Part shown: positions 1 to 8,472 of the stretch, in pieces
Position numbering within the stretch: position 1 is the stretch's first letter
Layout of the letters: each line of letters starts with the position of its first letter
Origin: Prolixibacteraceae bacterium
GTDB taxonomy: Bacteria > Bacteroidota > Bacteroidia > Bacteroidales > Prolixibacteraceae
DNA length: 55,834 bases
Direction of reading: 5' to 3'
Assembly: GCA_028282195.1 (NCBI GenBank)
Contig: JANQII010000076.1
Span: 1-55,834 of the forward strand
Notes under the pieces: model-generated
Database searches by the model: none
What the model saw: only the letters and a program-made list of their open reading frames with translations
Told to the model about the DNA's origin: nothing
Program-made: the position numbers and the translations under genes

Positions 1-2808
1 TACCTGCCCAAAACATTCAATAAAAAAAACAGTTGGGGTCACACCAGCTTTTTTAATATAATTCTGCAAATTATTCCATTTCATTGAATCAAGGGACAAC
101 GCTTTTCTATCAAACTTTGGGCTTTTAATTTCCTGTGGTGACTTTGCCAATGGTAATTCAGGTTTCCCCGGAAGAGTTTCAAGCCTATCTAACCAGTAAT
201 TTTGAGCATTTTCATACAAAGCAGTCCCCCTAAGTGACTGTTCTGCCATTACATAATCCCTAAATGTAATGTTAAATGAGGGAAGTGTATGAGCTTTTGA
301 TTTATATACGAGCTTTGCCTCTTCAAATAATATCATGACACTGAATGCATCCAACGTAAGCATATCCAAGCTGAGATGAAGCTTGAAGCTTTCATCATTG
401 AACCTGCTAACACATATAGCAAATAATGGCCAGGTGTGGCCATTAAATACCTTGTGTGAAAGTTCATTCCTTAATTTATAAAAATCCGCATCCCCGTCCT
501 GCTTTGATTTATTCCTTAAATCAAGTACCGATATTTTATATGGCTCAGTATCCTCCAGGATTTTTTGTTGTCCATCATCTGCTATCACCATCCGAAGCAT
601 GTCATGACGGTTTATTAAATAATTAATGGTATAATTTAATTTTTCAACATCCAATTCCTTTAGGTGCAATTCAAAATATACGTGTGAGCCAATACCACCT
701 AAAGAATATATATCCTTACGCCCTATCCAGTAGGCCTGTTGTACATCAGTCAAAGGGAAAGGTTTATTTTTATTCTCTTTATCAGGATGTATTTCAGGAA
801 GACTTGTTAAAGTATGTTCTGACTTGCTTACAATAAGAGATAATTGTTCAATTGTTGGGGCTTCAAATAGTATCTTTAGAGGAAGTTCAATATTGAATTC
901 ATCCCTTATTTTTGAAATTATTTGTGTTGCAAAAAATGAGTGTCCCCCCAATTCAAAAAAGTTATCCTGGATTTCTATTTTTTTAGCCCCAAGTACTTCT
1001 TCCATTATAATTAATAACTTTTTCTCTATTTCAGCTTTAGGAAAAATGTATCTAGTAGTATTATCCTCTTCTTTCTTTAGGTTCTCACTATGGCAATAAA
1101 GAACATCCAATGTTTTATCTGAATATTTTTTTTTGCACAAACGCCTTTGGATTTTACCGCTTGAAGTTTTCGGTATCTGAAAAGGTTTTAACAGCACGAC
1201 GTCCTTTACCAGAAGATCAAATTCTTCAGCAACTGAATCTTTTATATAGTTAACAATATCTAAAGCATTAAAATTTCGTAGAGCCATCCTTTTTAACTCT
1301 TGTACAATTATTAATTGTTCTGCATTATCTTTCTCAATGGAAAATGCTGCTGTACAATTTTCCCGCAAAGATGGGTGAGATTGTTCTACTGTTCGTTCTA
1401 TATCTTGTGGGTAATAATTCTTTCCTCTACTTATAATTATATCCTTTAACCTTCCGGTAATAAATAATTCATTATCGTAAAAGAATCCTAAATCTCCAGT
1501 CCTTAAAAAAGGACCTTCATTCGTATCTAAAGTATAGGCATGAAAAATTTGTTTTGTTTGTTCTGGTTTATTCCAGTAACCTTGTGCAACACTTTTCCCT
1601 GACAACCAAATTTCTCCAATTACACCATTATTACAAATAGTTCTGGAATCTGGCTCCACTATACGTACATAATGATTCTTCCCTAAACGTCCACAACCTA
1701 CAATCTTTTTAGATGGAGAAGATGGTTCGTTTATTTTAACAATTTCATTTTGTTCGTATTTTTCTTTATCTATTTCAAGTATTTTAGTATCACGCAAAAC
1801 TTTAGGCCCTGTAATTATTAATGTACTTTCGGCCATCCCATATCCCGGATAGTGGGCATTATTGTTGAATCCGCAAATTTTCATTTTTTGTGAAAATGCT
1901 TCCAGTGTTTTGGCATTTATTGGTTCCGCTGAATTAAAGGCAACTTTCCAAGAGCTTAAATCCAGTGTGGATAATAGCTCTTCTTGTACGGTATCGCTGC
2001 ATAAATCATATGCAAAATTAGGGGCACCACTATGAGTAGCTTTATATTTTGATATAGCCTTTAACCAACGAAAAGGTTTTAAAATGAATGATTCAGGAGA
2101 CATCAGTATAGTAGGGAAACCACCAAACATAGACTGCAATATAATGCCTATTAATCCCATGTCATGAAAAAAGGGCAACCAACTAACTACTATTGATTTA
2201 TCAGAATACCCCATTAATTTATATTGTACAGAAGCATTCTCAAATAGGTTCTCATGCGATACCATTATCCCTTTGGGGTCTCCAGTTGAACCAGATGTAT
2301 ATTGGATGAATGCAATTTGATTTGAGAGTATACGTCTCTTTTTGTTCTCCTCAAAATCTAAATTTTCCACATCATCAACTTTAATCCAGCTCAATCCTTT
2401 CGAGATATTATACTTCTGAAAGGTACGAAGTGTATTATGAAACATAGATCCGACGGAAAGAACTACTCTTGCATCACAATCACTAATAATATGCATAAGT
2501 CTATCCATCTTCCTATTCTTTCGAGGTGGGTAGACAGGAACCGCTATTATGTCAGCATATAAACATCCAAAAAAAGAATAAATGAAATCGAGACAAGAGG
2601 GGAATAATAACAATGCTCTGTCACCTTTATTACAATTTTTTCTTAATTCACTGGCTATTGATTCAGCTCTCATATCCAACTCTGAATATGTTATTGAGAC
2701 TTCTTCATTTTCACCATCAACTAAAAATGTGTATGCTATATTATTTGGCTGTTGGCTTGCTCTAAACTTTAATATTTCTACAAAATTATTGTATAGTGTT
2801 TCTCTCAT
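1..2808 (-). CDS. NRPS: FAAL-like adenylation, carrier and heterocyclization (Cy) domains; 3' end outside window
   Basis: I translated this frame by hand from the ATG at 2808; it stays open to the window edge, giving about 935 residues and continuing. Residues about 165-560 form an adenylate-forming domain with YTSGSTGDPKG near 168. The segment LPFFHDMGLIG near 210 and SGAPNFAYDLC near 255 are typical of fatty-acyl-AMP ligases rather than amino-acid adenylation domains. A carrier domain follows, with FELGGHSFF near 620, whose Ser would carry phosphopantetheine. The next domain has all the early signatures of a heterocyclization domain: FPLTDVQQAYWIGR, RHDMLRMVIADDGQQ, DMLTLD (the DxxxxD that replaces HHxxxDG) and LPGKPELPL. 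The likely role is to activate an acyl or aryl acid and condense and cyclise it with Cys, Ser or Thr. The next adenylation domain must lie downstream, unseen. It is the last gene of the operon in the window. Confidence 0.9.
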   Translation of the reverse strand, partial: MRETLYNNFVEILKFRASQQPNNIAYTFLVDGENEEVSITYSELDMRAESIASELRKNCNKGDRALLLFPSCLDFIYSFFGCLYADIIAVPVYPPRKNRKMDRLMHIISDCDARVVLSVGSMFHNTLRTFQKYNISKGLSWIKVDDVENLDFEENKKRRILSNQIAFIQYTSGSTGDPKGIMVSHENLFENASVQYKLMGYSDKSIVVSWLPFFHDMGLIGIILQSMFGGFPTILMSPESFILKPFRWLKAISKYKATHSGAPNFAYDLCSDTVQEELLSTLDLSSWKVAFNSAEPINAKTLEAFSQKMKICGFNNNAHYPGYGMAESTLIITGPKVLRDTKILEIDKEKYEQNEIVKINEPSSPSKKIVGCGRLGKNHYVRIVEPDSRTICNNGVIGEIWLSGKSVAQGYWNKPEQTKQIFHAYTLDTNEGPFLRTGDLGFFYDNELFITGRLKDIIISRGKNYYPQDIERTVEQSHPSLRENCTAAFSIEKDNAEQLIIVQELKRMALRNFNALDIVNYIKDSVAEEFDLLVKDVVLLKPFQIPKTSSGKIQRRLCKKKYSDKTLDVLYCHSENLKKEEDNTTRYIFPKAEIEKKLLIIMEEVLGAKKIEIQDNFFELGGHSFFATQIISKIRDEFNIELPLKILFEAPTIEQLSLIVSKSEHTLTSLPEIHPDKENKNKPFPLTDVQQAYWIGRKDIYSLGGIGSHVYFELHLKELDVEKLNYTINYLINRHDMLRMVIADDGQQKILEDTEPYKISVLDLRNKSKQDGDADFYKLRNELSHKVFNGHTWPLFAICVSRFNDESFKLHLSLDMLTLDAFSVMILFEEAKLVYKSKAHTLPSFNITFRDYVMAEQSLRGTALYENAQNYWLDRLETLPGKPELPLAKSPQEIKSPKFDRKALSLDSMKWNNLQNYIKKAGVTPTVFFIECFGQV

Positions 2809-3008
2809 AATATATTATAAAACAAGCTATTCTTAGATCACTTAACTAACTCTTTTAGTTGGATCTATAAAAAATAATCCTTCGAATGTAAGACTATAAG
2901 TTCAGGTGTCCGGCAAATTTTATTTTGGCAATTTTATTCATGTCGTAAAATGTTTTCACAAAAATTATTTTACAACTTGAAAAGGAAACCTAAAGGGAGT
3001 ATCTTCTT

Positions 3009-4265
3009 TTATTTTCTCAATCTATGTTCAATATAATTACAAAATCGTTCTGCACCTAAGTTAATAATCTCAGGAGTAAGATTACTAAATGCTAGACGCA
3101 CTTGATTTCTGCCTAGAGCCTTATCAATATAAAACATATTCATAGGAGTAAAAATGACATCATATTTACTTGCTGCTTCAATTACATCATCCGTTGATAT
3201 TTCAAATGGGAGGTCCAAGGATAAAAAGAATCCGCCTTTAGGTTTATTCAAAGCAATTTTGTTCCCAAGTGATCTTTCTAAGTGTTCAATTAGTATGTCT
3301 CTGTTTTTTTTGCAACTACTTATCTTTTCATTACAATAAGAAACAAGAGAATAGTTTTGTGATTCTAAAATGCTTCCAAGCATAGCCTGCAGCAGAGTTG
3401 AAGTATTTACGGTAACAAAGCTTTTAACTTTTTTACATTCATTAACCAAATTGTAACTATTATTATCAATCTTTATATTCTGATCGACAATTAGATAACC
3501 AATCCTTAATGATGGAAAAACTAGTTTTGAAAAGCTTCCCAAATAAATCACCCTCTTCTTATTATCTATAGCCTTTAAAGTTGGTATTTTTTTTACACCA
3601 TAACTGAAATAACCATAAGGATCGTCTTCAACAATGTGAAAATTATATTTTTCTGCCAATTCTATCAAACGTTTTCTATTCTCCAAGGACATATAGTGTC
3701 CTGTAGGATTATGAAAATTTGGTACGTCATATAATAATTTTACTTTTTTGCCGTGTTTGGTTAATTCTTTTAATGAGTCTTCCAGCATAGTCAACGAGAT
3801 ACTGTCTCCTTCTCTTGGGATGGCTTTTATATTTATTCCACGGATTTTGGCATAACCAACAAACCCGACATATGACGGATCGCTTACCAACAATACATCT
3901 TTTTCATTCTTGAAAAATACATCGATTAATATAACCATTCCTTCTTGAGCACCAGATGTAATAACGATATTCTTTGCATCAACATTGATATTTTCATCAT
4001 TACTTAGCAATTTAGAGATTTGCTCATTTATTATCCCATTTGTTTTATTGTATTGACCTAAATTATTAAAAGAATCAGCTTCTGTCTGGTGAGGCAACAT
4101 TCTCTTTTTAGCATAATCATTGATCCCTAAAACAGTGGATTTTACATTAAAATATTTATAATTTGGCCTACCGGAGGCAAATGAGATAGCATCCGGGTAG
4201 TTAATGCTAATTTCATTCAGAAAATTCATTGATTCTAAATACGAATCTAATAAAAAACTATTCAT
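3009..4265 (-). CDS. PLP-dependent class I/II aminotransferase
   Basis: A 418-residue fold-type I aminotransferase of the 2-aminoadipate/aromatic aminotransferase group (the catalytic part of MocR-like proteins, with no wHTH domain here). Visible signatures are FASGRPN near the N-terminus, TSGAQEGM (phosphate cup), DVPNFHNPTGH, VEDDPYGYF (the Asp that pairs with the PLP pyridine nitrogen) and SFSKLVFPSLRIGY. In that last motif Lys247 is the predicted Schiff-base lysine. Length is normal and no catalytic residue is missing. It lies about 200 bp ahead of the NRPS on the same strand, downstream of the ligase and small ORF. In this cluster it could interconvert an amino acid and the 2-oxo acid used by the ferredoxin oxidoreductase, or aminate an intermediate. 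The substrate cannot be read from sequence. Confidence 0.88.
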   Translation of the reverse strand: MNSFLLDSYLESMNFLNEISINYPDAISFASGRPNYKYFNVKSTVLGINDYAKKRMLPHQTEADSFNNLGQYNKTNGIINEQISKLLSNDENINVDAKNIVITSGAQEGMVILIDVFFKNEKDVLLVSDPSYVGFVGYAKIRGINIKAIPREGDSISLTMLEDSLKELTKHGKKVKLLYDVPNFHNPTGHYMSLENRKRLIELAEKYNFHIVEDDPYGYFSYGVKKIPTLKAIDNKKRVIYLGSFSKLVFPSLRIGYLIVDQNIKIDNNSYNLVNECKKVKSFVTVNTSTLLQAMLGSILESQNYSLVSYCNEKISSCKKNRDILIEHLERSLGNKIALNKPKGGFFLSLDLPFEISTDDVIEAASKYDVIFTPMNMFYIDKALGRNQVRLAFSNLTPEIINLGAERFCNYIEHRLRK

Positions 4266-4339
4266 CTTCTTTTGAATAATGTTTTTGGATAATTTGGTTT
4301 CAGGTAAATGCTATTTTTCAATTAATTCATCTATGTAAT

Positions 4340-4510
4340 TTACCATACACTCTCTTGTTTTATTAAATTGATAAGTGCTTTAACTTGGTTTAAATTTTTT
4401 TCAATAAATGGATAATCATCTGCATATTTCGATAAATCATTTATTCCATTATCAATATTGTTGATTATCTCTTTTATAAGATATAATTCTTTAAATATTT
4501 TATTTTCCAT
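4340..4510 (-). CDS. small conserved-looking helical protein, unknown function
   Basis: A 56-residue ORF starting at the ATG at 4510 (an upstream in-frame start at 4522 would give 60 aa). It overlaps the end of the ligase gene by 11 bases, an arrangement typical of translational coupling, and it is the only ORF between the ligase and the aminotransferase. The sequence is rich in Ile, Asn, Lys and Glu, looks fully helical and has no Cys. I do not recognise it. It lacks the GGHS/DSL carrier-protein motif, so it is not an obvious free carrier protein. Overlap and operon position are the only reasons to believe it is translated. Confidence 0.5.
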   Translation of the reverse strand: MENKIFKELYLIKEIINNIDNGINDLSKYADDYPFIEKNLNQVKALINLIKQESVW

Positions 4511-5816
4511 ACCTGTAATCAATTATACGTTTTGATTTTAGCTCATTCGAAGATAATTCCCCTTTTTCTTTTAAAATGATATTAAATTTTAATTGTGTGA
4601 CTTTATAGATTGAATCGGATAAATCACTTTTTAGTTTTTCTAGTCTATGTTTTTGGTTCTTCTCAGATAATTCAACAATCAAATCCAGTGATGAATAGTT
4701 TTCCTTACCAATTACAATTTGATATTCATTGGTTAATAGTTCTTCTGTATTAACAATTTGCTCAATAACTGCCGGTGTAACCAGTGTACCTCGTGCTTTC
4801 AACAGATGATCCATCCTTCCTTGCACGCCGTTTTTTAATATCCTGAATGATCTTCCGCAATTACACTTTTCATATTGCCAACACGCAATATCTTGTGTAT
4901 TAAACCTAATACTAGGCCTTCCTTTACGATAAAAAGATGTAATAACCAGATAACCGTATTTATCCGGTTCATTAATGGGTTCATTAGTCTTGATGTCTAA
5001 TAATTCCACAAGGAACATCCCTTCATTGATATGTATGCCACCTGGATTTTCATTGCATTCAAAGCCCCAAGCACCAACTTCAGTTGCTCCGATATGATCA
5101 TAAACTTTAGCTCCCCATATTTTTTCGATTGCAGCTTTTGTAGCAGGAATTAAGGCTCCTGGTTCTCCTGCACATATAATTTTATTAACTTTTGTTTTCT
5201 TTAAATCTAAATCCATAGATTTTGCAACCTCAGATAGCCTAAATGCATAAGTTGGGGTTGTTATTATACATGTAATTCCTTGTTCAAGTATTTTCTCAAT
5301 CTTTTGTTCACTGGTTGATCCACCCATTGAAAATATTTCTGTTCCAATTTTTTCACATCCATAATGTCCTCCCCAAAAACCAATAAAAAGATTATAATTA
5401 AAAGCAACCAGTACTTTATCTGTTTTTCTGACTCCTTGTGCCCAAAGCATAAGTGCCCAACACTCTGCCCACCAATACCAATCATTTAAAGTATCGGGTT
5501 GACTTAATGGCTTATTTGTTGTCCCACTTGTTTGGTGGTAATATACAATATCATCTGAATGGACAGCTATTGAACCACCATAGATATTATTGTTAGATAT
5601 TTTCTTAAGGAAGAAATCTTTGTTTACTATAGGAACTTTAGCTATATCTTCAATATTTTTTATAGCATGTAGATTTACATTTTTCTCATTATACAACTCA
5701 TTGTATGATTTAGAGTGTTTATAAGCATATTCAAATATTTCTTTAAATCTAATTAGCTGTAAACTTTCCAGATGCTCATCATCTAATGTTTCAATAATTG
5801 GGTTCCAATATTTCAT
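4500..5816 (-). CDS. PaaK-like adenylate-forming acid ligase
   Basis: A 438-residue protein of the phenylacetate-CoA ligase (PaaK) branch of adenylate-forming enzymes. The ATP-binding loop reads HQTSGTTNKPL near residue 95. A second motif, HIGATEVGAWGFEC near 240, is followed by GGIHINEG and later by KARGTLVTPAVIEQIV, where the small C-terminal lid domain begins. The family activates aryl or acyl acids with ATP, then passes them to CoA or a carrier thiol. A cluster of cysteines (CWQYEKCNCGRSF near 320) resembles the metal-binding segment of some PaaK homologues. In this operon it could load the acid made through the 2-oxoacid oxidoreductase or the U32 pair. Its substrate is unknown. It starts 20 bp after the UbiV-like gene. 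Confidence 0.85.
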   Translation of the reverse strand: MKYWNPIIETLDDEHLESLQLIRFKEIFEYAYKHSKSYNELYNEKNVNLHAIKNIEDIAKVPIVNKDFFLKKISNNNIYGGSIAVHSDDIVYYHQTSGTTNKPLSQPDTLNDWYWWAECWALMLWAQGVRKTDKVLVAFNYNLFIGFWGGHYGCEKIGTEIFSMGGSTSEQKIEKILEQGITCIITTPTYAFRLSEVAKSMDLDLKKTKVNKIICAGEPGALIPATKAAIEKIWGAKVYDHIGATEVGAWGFECNENPGGIHINEGMFLVELLDIKTNEPINEPDKYGYLVITSFYRKGRPSIRFNTQDIACWQYEKCNCGRSFRILKNGVQGRMDHLLKARGTLVTPAVIEQIVNTEELLTNEYQIVIGKENYSSLDLIVELSEKNQKHRLEKLKSDLSDSIYKVTQLKFNIILKEKGELSSNELKSKRIIDYRYGK

Positions 5817-5836
5817 TCGTTATGGTTTTATTTGAG

Positions 5837-6580
5837 CTATAGCTCAAATTCACTAGAATTATATATCACGGTATCGAATTCATTATTATTAGTTTTTTTT
5901 ATTTTTTTTTGTTTGTCTTCAAGATAAACAAAGTGACCGGATATTATTAATTCGCTATTATTAACAGATGTATTTTTTGAATATAGTTTATAACTTCCCA
6001 AGCCACATTGTTCAGAATCATTTGTGCATTTCTTTAAATAATTTTTGATAAAACATTTATTTGAAAAACTATTAAAAATTGAATCATTATAGCGGCCCCA
6101 TATCATTAGCTTAGTAAATTTTTTTATTTCCTTTATTAAATCATAATCGTCTGAAAATAATTCTATGGCACTTACATTATTATTGTCTAGTAAATTACAG
6201 AAGTATGAATTAATCTTTTTTCTTTTCCCAATAGAAAATCTGCTCATTACAATTTCAATACCTAGATTCTTGATATATTTTAATATACCGGGACTATTTA
6301 CAATAATGCCATCAATGAGTTGCTTGTTACTAAGATCGTTAATAAGTTGTAAAAATTTAGCCCCATTTTCTTCTAAATAAAAGGGTTGTTGTATACAGAC
6401 TTTTTTATGATAGGTGTTTTTTATTTTGGCACATGTTTCTTCCAGTTGAGGCATATTATTATGAGCAAGTGTTAATCGACATAATACCCCTCCTAATATT
6501 ACGTAGTCATAATAAGCACACCTATTTAAAGTTCCATTTGGTATAGTGTGAAAATGTATTGCTTTATTTGTTATTTTCAT
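5837..6580 (-). CDS. UbiV-like protein (peptidase U32 family, predicted 4Fe-4S)
   Basis: A 247-residue protein. Compared from memory with E. coli UbiV, the N-terminal segment YDYVILGGVLC aligns with the UbiV strand ending in its first cluster Cys. The region GRYNDSIFNSFSNKCF, followed by KKC and EQC (Cys near 175, 184 and 191), matches the UbiV GR-S-S-RCF-C-C segment. UbiU and UbiV form a heterodimer, each with a 4Fe-4S cluster, that hydroxylates ubiquinone precursors without O2. Bacteroidota do not make ubiquinone, so another substrate is implied. The protein is shorter than UbiV (about 290 aa) and its last 30 residues are Lys/Asn rich. It lies 21 bp after the UbiU-like gene, as expected of partners. 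The family call is moderately secure; function is inferred. Confidence 0.7.
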   Translation of the reverse strand: MKITNKAIHFHTIPNGTLNRCAYYDYVILGGVLCRLTLAHNNMPQLEETCAKIKNTYHKKVCIQQPFYLEENGAKFLQLINDLSNKQLIDGIIVNSPGILKYIKNLGIEIVMSRFSIGKRKKINSYFCNLLDNNNVSAIELFSDDYDLIKEIKKFTKLMIWGRYNDSIFNSFSNKCFIKNYLKKCTNDSEQCGLGSYKLYSKNTSVNNSELIISGHFVYLEDKQKKIKKTNNNEFDTVIYNSSEFEL

Positions 6581-6601
6581 TCGCTTATTAGGAGATAAAA
6601 T

Positions 6602-7456
6602 TTAAACTGAGTAATTCGAAGAATACGATTTATAGTAATCTTTTTCATTGTTAAGACATAATTCGTTTGCAATTGATTTCAGAACTTTGGTTCCGTGAAT
6701 AATATGAGAAATACTTTTAGCCCGTCCTTCAATTTTCCAATTATAAATTCCAAGTTCAAAATATTTTCGAGCAATTTCACCTGTAAAAGTACCTTTACCT
6801 AATCTTAAATAATCATTTTGCTGCATAGGTTCTAATACTTCTTCATTAAAAAGGCGATACTGTTTTGAGCAAAAGAACTCTTTTTTTTCATTTTGTTTTT
6901 TTAAATAACAAAGACAATGTTTAACTTCATTTATGCAGTTACTCCCGTAGCTAATTGCTTCCCATTCAAACTCATATCTATCAACTATATATTTAATCCA
7001 GTTTAAATTTAAAGTTGAAGAAAAAATAACTCTGTTAACATCTAGTTCTTTAGCTAACTCAAAATCCCAAGTGTTTACGCATGCTGTATTTGCACTTAAA
7101 TGAATACTAACTTCGGATGATTTCTCCCGAATAGCTTTTATCAATCCCCAATCGGACACAATAATTGCATTGAAGGATTTATCCTCAAATAGAGGCATGT
7201 ACTCCAAAATCTCCTCAATATTATCTTGTGATAAATTTCGATTAATTGCCAAATATAGTTTCTTGCCCTTTTCATGTATTACCTGACTAAGATCTATAAG
7301 ATCTTTCCATGAAAATTCTATCTTTTTATTATGCCATGAGGTGTTTTGTAATCCACAATAAATTGCATCAGCACCAGCTTCCAGCACATCATTTACCCAA
7401 TCTTTTTGTGCAATACAAGAGATGACTTCTACATTGGCTTTTATTTGAGTTTTCAT
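6602..7456 (-). CDS. UbiU-like protein (peptidase U32 family)
   Basis: A 284-residue protein from the ATG at 7456, which has AGAAAG just upstream; a TTG at 7489 would add 11 residues. U32 signatures are clear: EAGADAIYCG near 30, KLYLAIN near 67, IIVSDWGLI near 100, HLSANTACVN near 120 and WKIEGRAKS near 241. Against E. coli UbiU (from memory) it keeps the C-x6-C pair (Cys174, Cys181) and the next Cys (196). The fourth cluster Cys, in UbiU followed by KGR, is replaced in LRLGKGTF; Cys183 might substitute. U32 proteins of the UbiU/RlhA/TrhP type carry out O2-independent hydroxylations. Placed between the ferredoxin oxidoreductase and the UbiV-like gene, it likely modifies a pathway intermediate. 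The old peptidase label is probably not meaningful here. Confidence 0.82.
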   Translation of the reverse strand: MKTQIKANVEVISCIAQKDWVNDVLEAGADAIYCGLQNTSWHNKKIEFSWKDLIDLSQVIHEKGKKLYLAINRNLSQDNIEEILEYMPLFEDKSFNAIIVSDWGLIKAIREKSSEVSIHLSANTACVNTWDFELAKELDVNRVIFSSTLNLNWIKYIVDRYEFEWEAISYGSNCINEVKHCLCYLKKQNEKKEFFCSKQYRLFNEEVLEPMQQNDYLRLGKGTFTGEIARKYFELGIYNWKIEGRAKSISHIIHGTKVLKSIANELCLNNEKDYYKSYSSNYSV

Positions 7457-7492
7457 ATCATAATACTTTCTATGCAAATCCGTTACCAAACA

Positions 7493-8275
7493 TCACTCCT
7501 CCCTTTTGAACCGTTTCTGTATTTCAAGATATTCCTTCTCCGGCAAAATGTTGTTTATTGTTTTATTAGTTTTTTTCTCACCATCAATTATTTCATATAA
7601 TTCAAAAATCGCAGTCTGAACAGCCTTTTTTGCGACTTCTATTGTTTGCGATGGTTGAAATCCCCAGCCTGTTGGGCATGGCGTGTGAACATGAATGTAT
7701 GATGTACCTTGCACTGTTTTTGCCCTTTCGATTTTATTTCTCAAATCTTTAATGTAAGCAACCGAAGCAGAAGCAATATATGGTATATTATGTGATTCCA
7801 CTATTCTTAATATGTCTTTTTTCGCTATTAATTTACCTCCCGGGGTAGTCCTTGTTATCGCATTACCCGGAGTTGATCCACTGTCTTGTATTCCTGTGTT
7901 CATATAGGCTTCATTATCGTAACATATATATATGACTTTGTCGTTTCTTTCAAGCATCCCAGAAAGGGATTGTAAACCAATATCAACAGTTGCCCCATCT
8001 CCTGCAAAGCCTAAAACATATACATCTTCTATTCCCTGCATATCAAGACCTGCCCTAATCCCTCCTGCAACAGCAGCAGTATTCCCCAGGTTGCATTGAA
8101 AACCAGGCACACTAATGGTAGTTTCATTACTATAACCGGAAAACAATGCTGCACAACCCGGAGGTATTACAATAATTGTCTTTTCTCCTAAAATATTTAA
8201 AGCAAGACGGATTACAATTTCTAACCCGCAACCAGCACAAGTATTAACACTTTTTGAAATTAAATTATTATTCAT
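7493..8275 (-). CDS. 2-oxoacid:ferredoxin oxidoreductase, beta (TPP-binding) subunit
   Basis: A 260-residue subunit of the pyruvate/2-oxoisovalerate:ferredoxin oxidoreductase family. NTCAGCGLEIV at the N-terminus and GFAGDGATVDIGL followed by YDNEAYMNTG form the thiamine-pyrophosphate and Mg site. RTTPGGK and HTPCPTGWGF are also typical of the POR/VOR beta chain. The enzyme oxidatively decarboxylates a 2-oxo acid to an acyl-CoA, reducing ferredoxin, and can run in reverse. Length is slightly below the usual 280-310 aa. It ends 3 bp ahead of the TTG, and 36 bp ahead of the ATG, of the UbiU-like gene. In a biosynthetic operon this suggests supply of an unusual acyl-CoA, though the substrate cannot be told from other POR/VOR members. 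Confidence 0.9.
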   Translation of the reverse strand: MNNNLISKSVNTCAGCGLEIVIRLALNILGEKTIIVIPPGCAALFSGYSNETTISVPGFQCNLGNTAAVAGGIRAGLDMQGIEDVYVLGFAGDGATVDIGLQSLSGMLERNDKVIYICYDNEAYMNTGIQDSGSTPGNAITRTTPGGKLIAKKDILRIVESHNIPYIASASVAYIKDLRNKIERAKTVQGTSYIHVHTPCPTGWGFQPSQTIEVAKKAVQTAIFELYEIIDGEKKTNKTINNILPEKEYLEIQKRFKREE

Positions 8276-8472
8276 GCTATTTTTGATTCATGAAATTCAT
8301 ATTTGAAATTTTCTTCTTCAAAAATGGAACTCTACTACCGTTGCTATAATCCCAGTAGGTAAACAATAAGAATGATTAAGCAGAGCAATCCGATTTTGTC
8401 TTTGTTTATCTTTTATGTTTAGCCTATTTTTGAAGTGGCTATGTTCATATGTCAATATTTTTATTTGTTCCA

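Noticed and set aside
824..1099. Plus-strand 91-codon ORF and similar ones at 2582-2836, 6165-6380 and 7406-7600
   Set aside because: They are antisense to well-supported NRPS, UbiV-like and UbiU-like genes and show no domain pattern.
5264..5485. Minus-strand 73-codon ORF
   Set aside because: Out-of-frame shadow inside the PaaK-like ligase gene.
6602..7456. Collagenase/peptidase function for the U32 protein
   Set aside because: The motifs and cysteine spacing follow UbiU-type Fe-S proteins; no protease catalytic site is evident.
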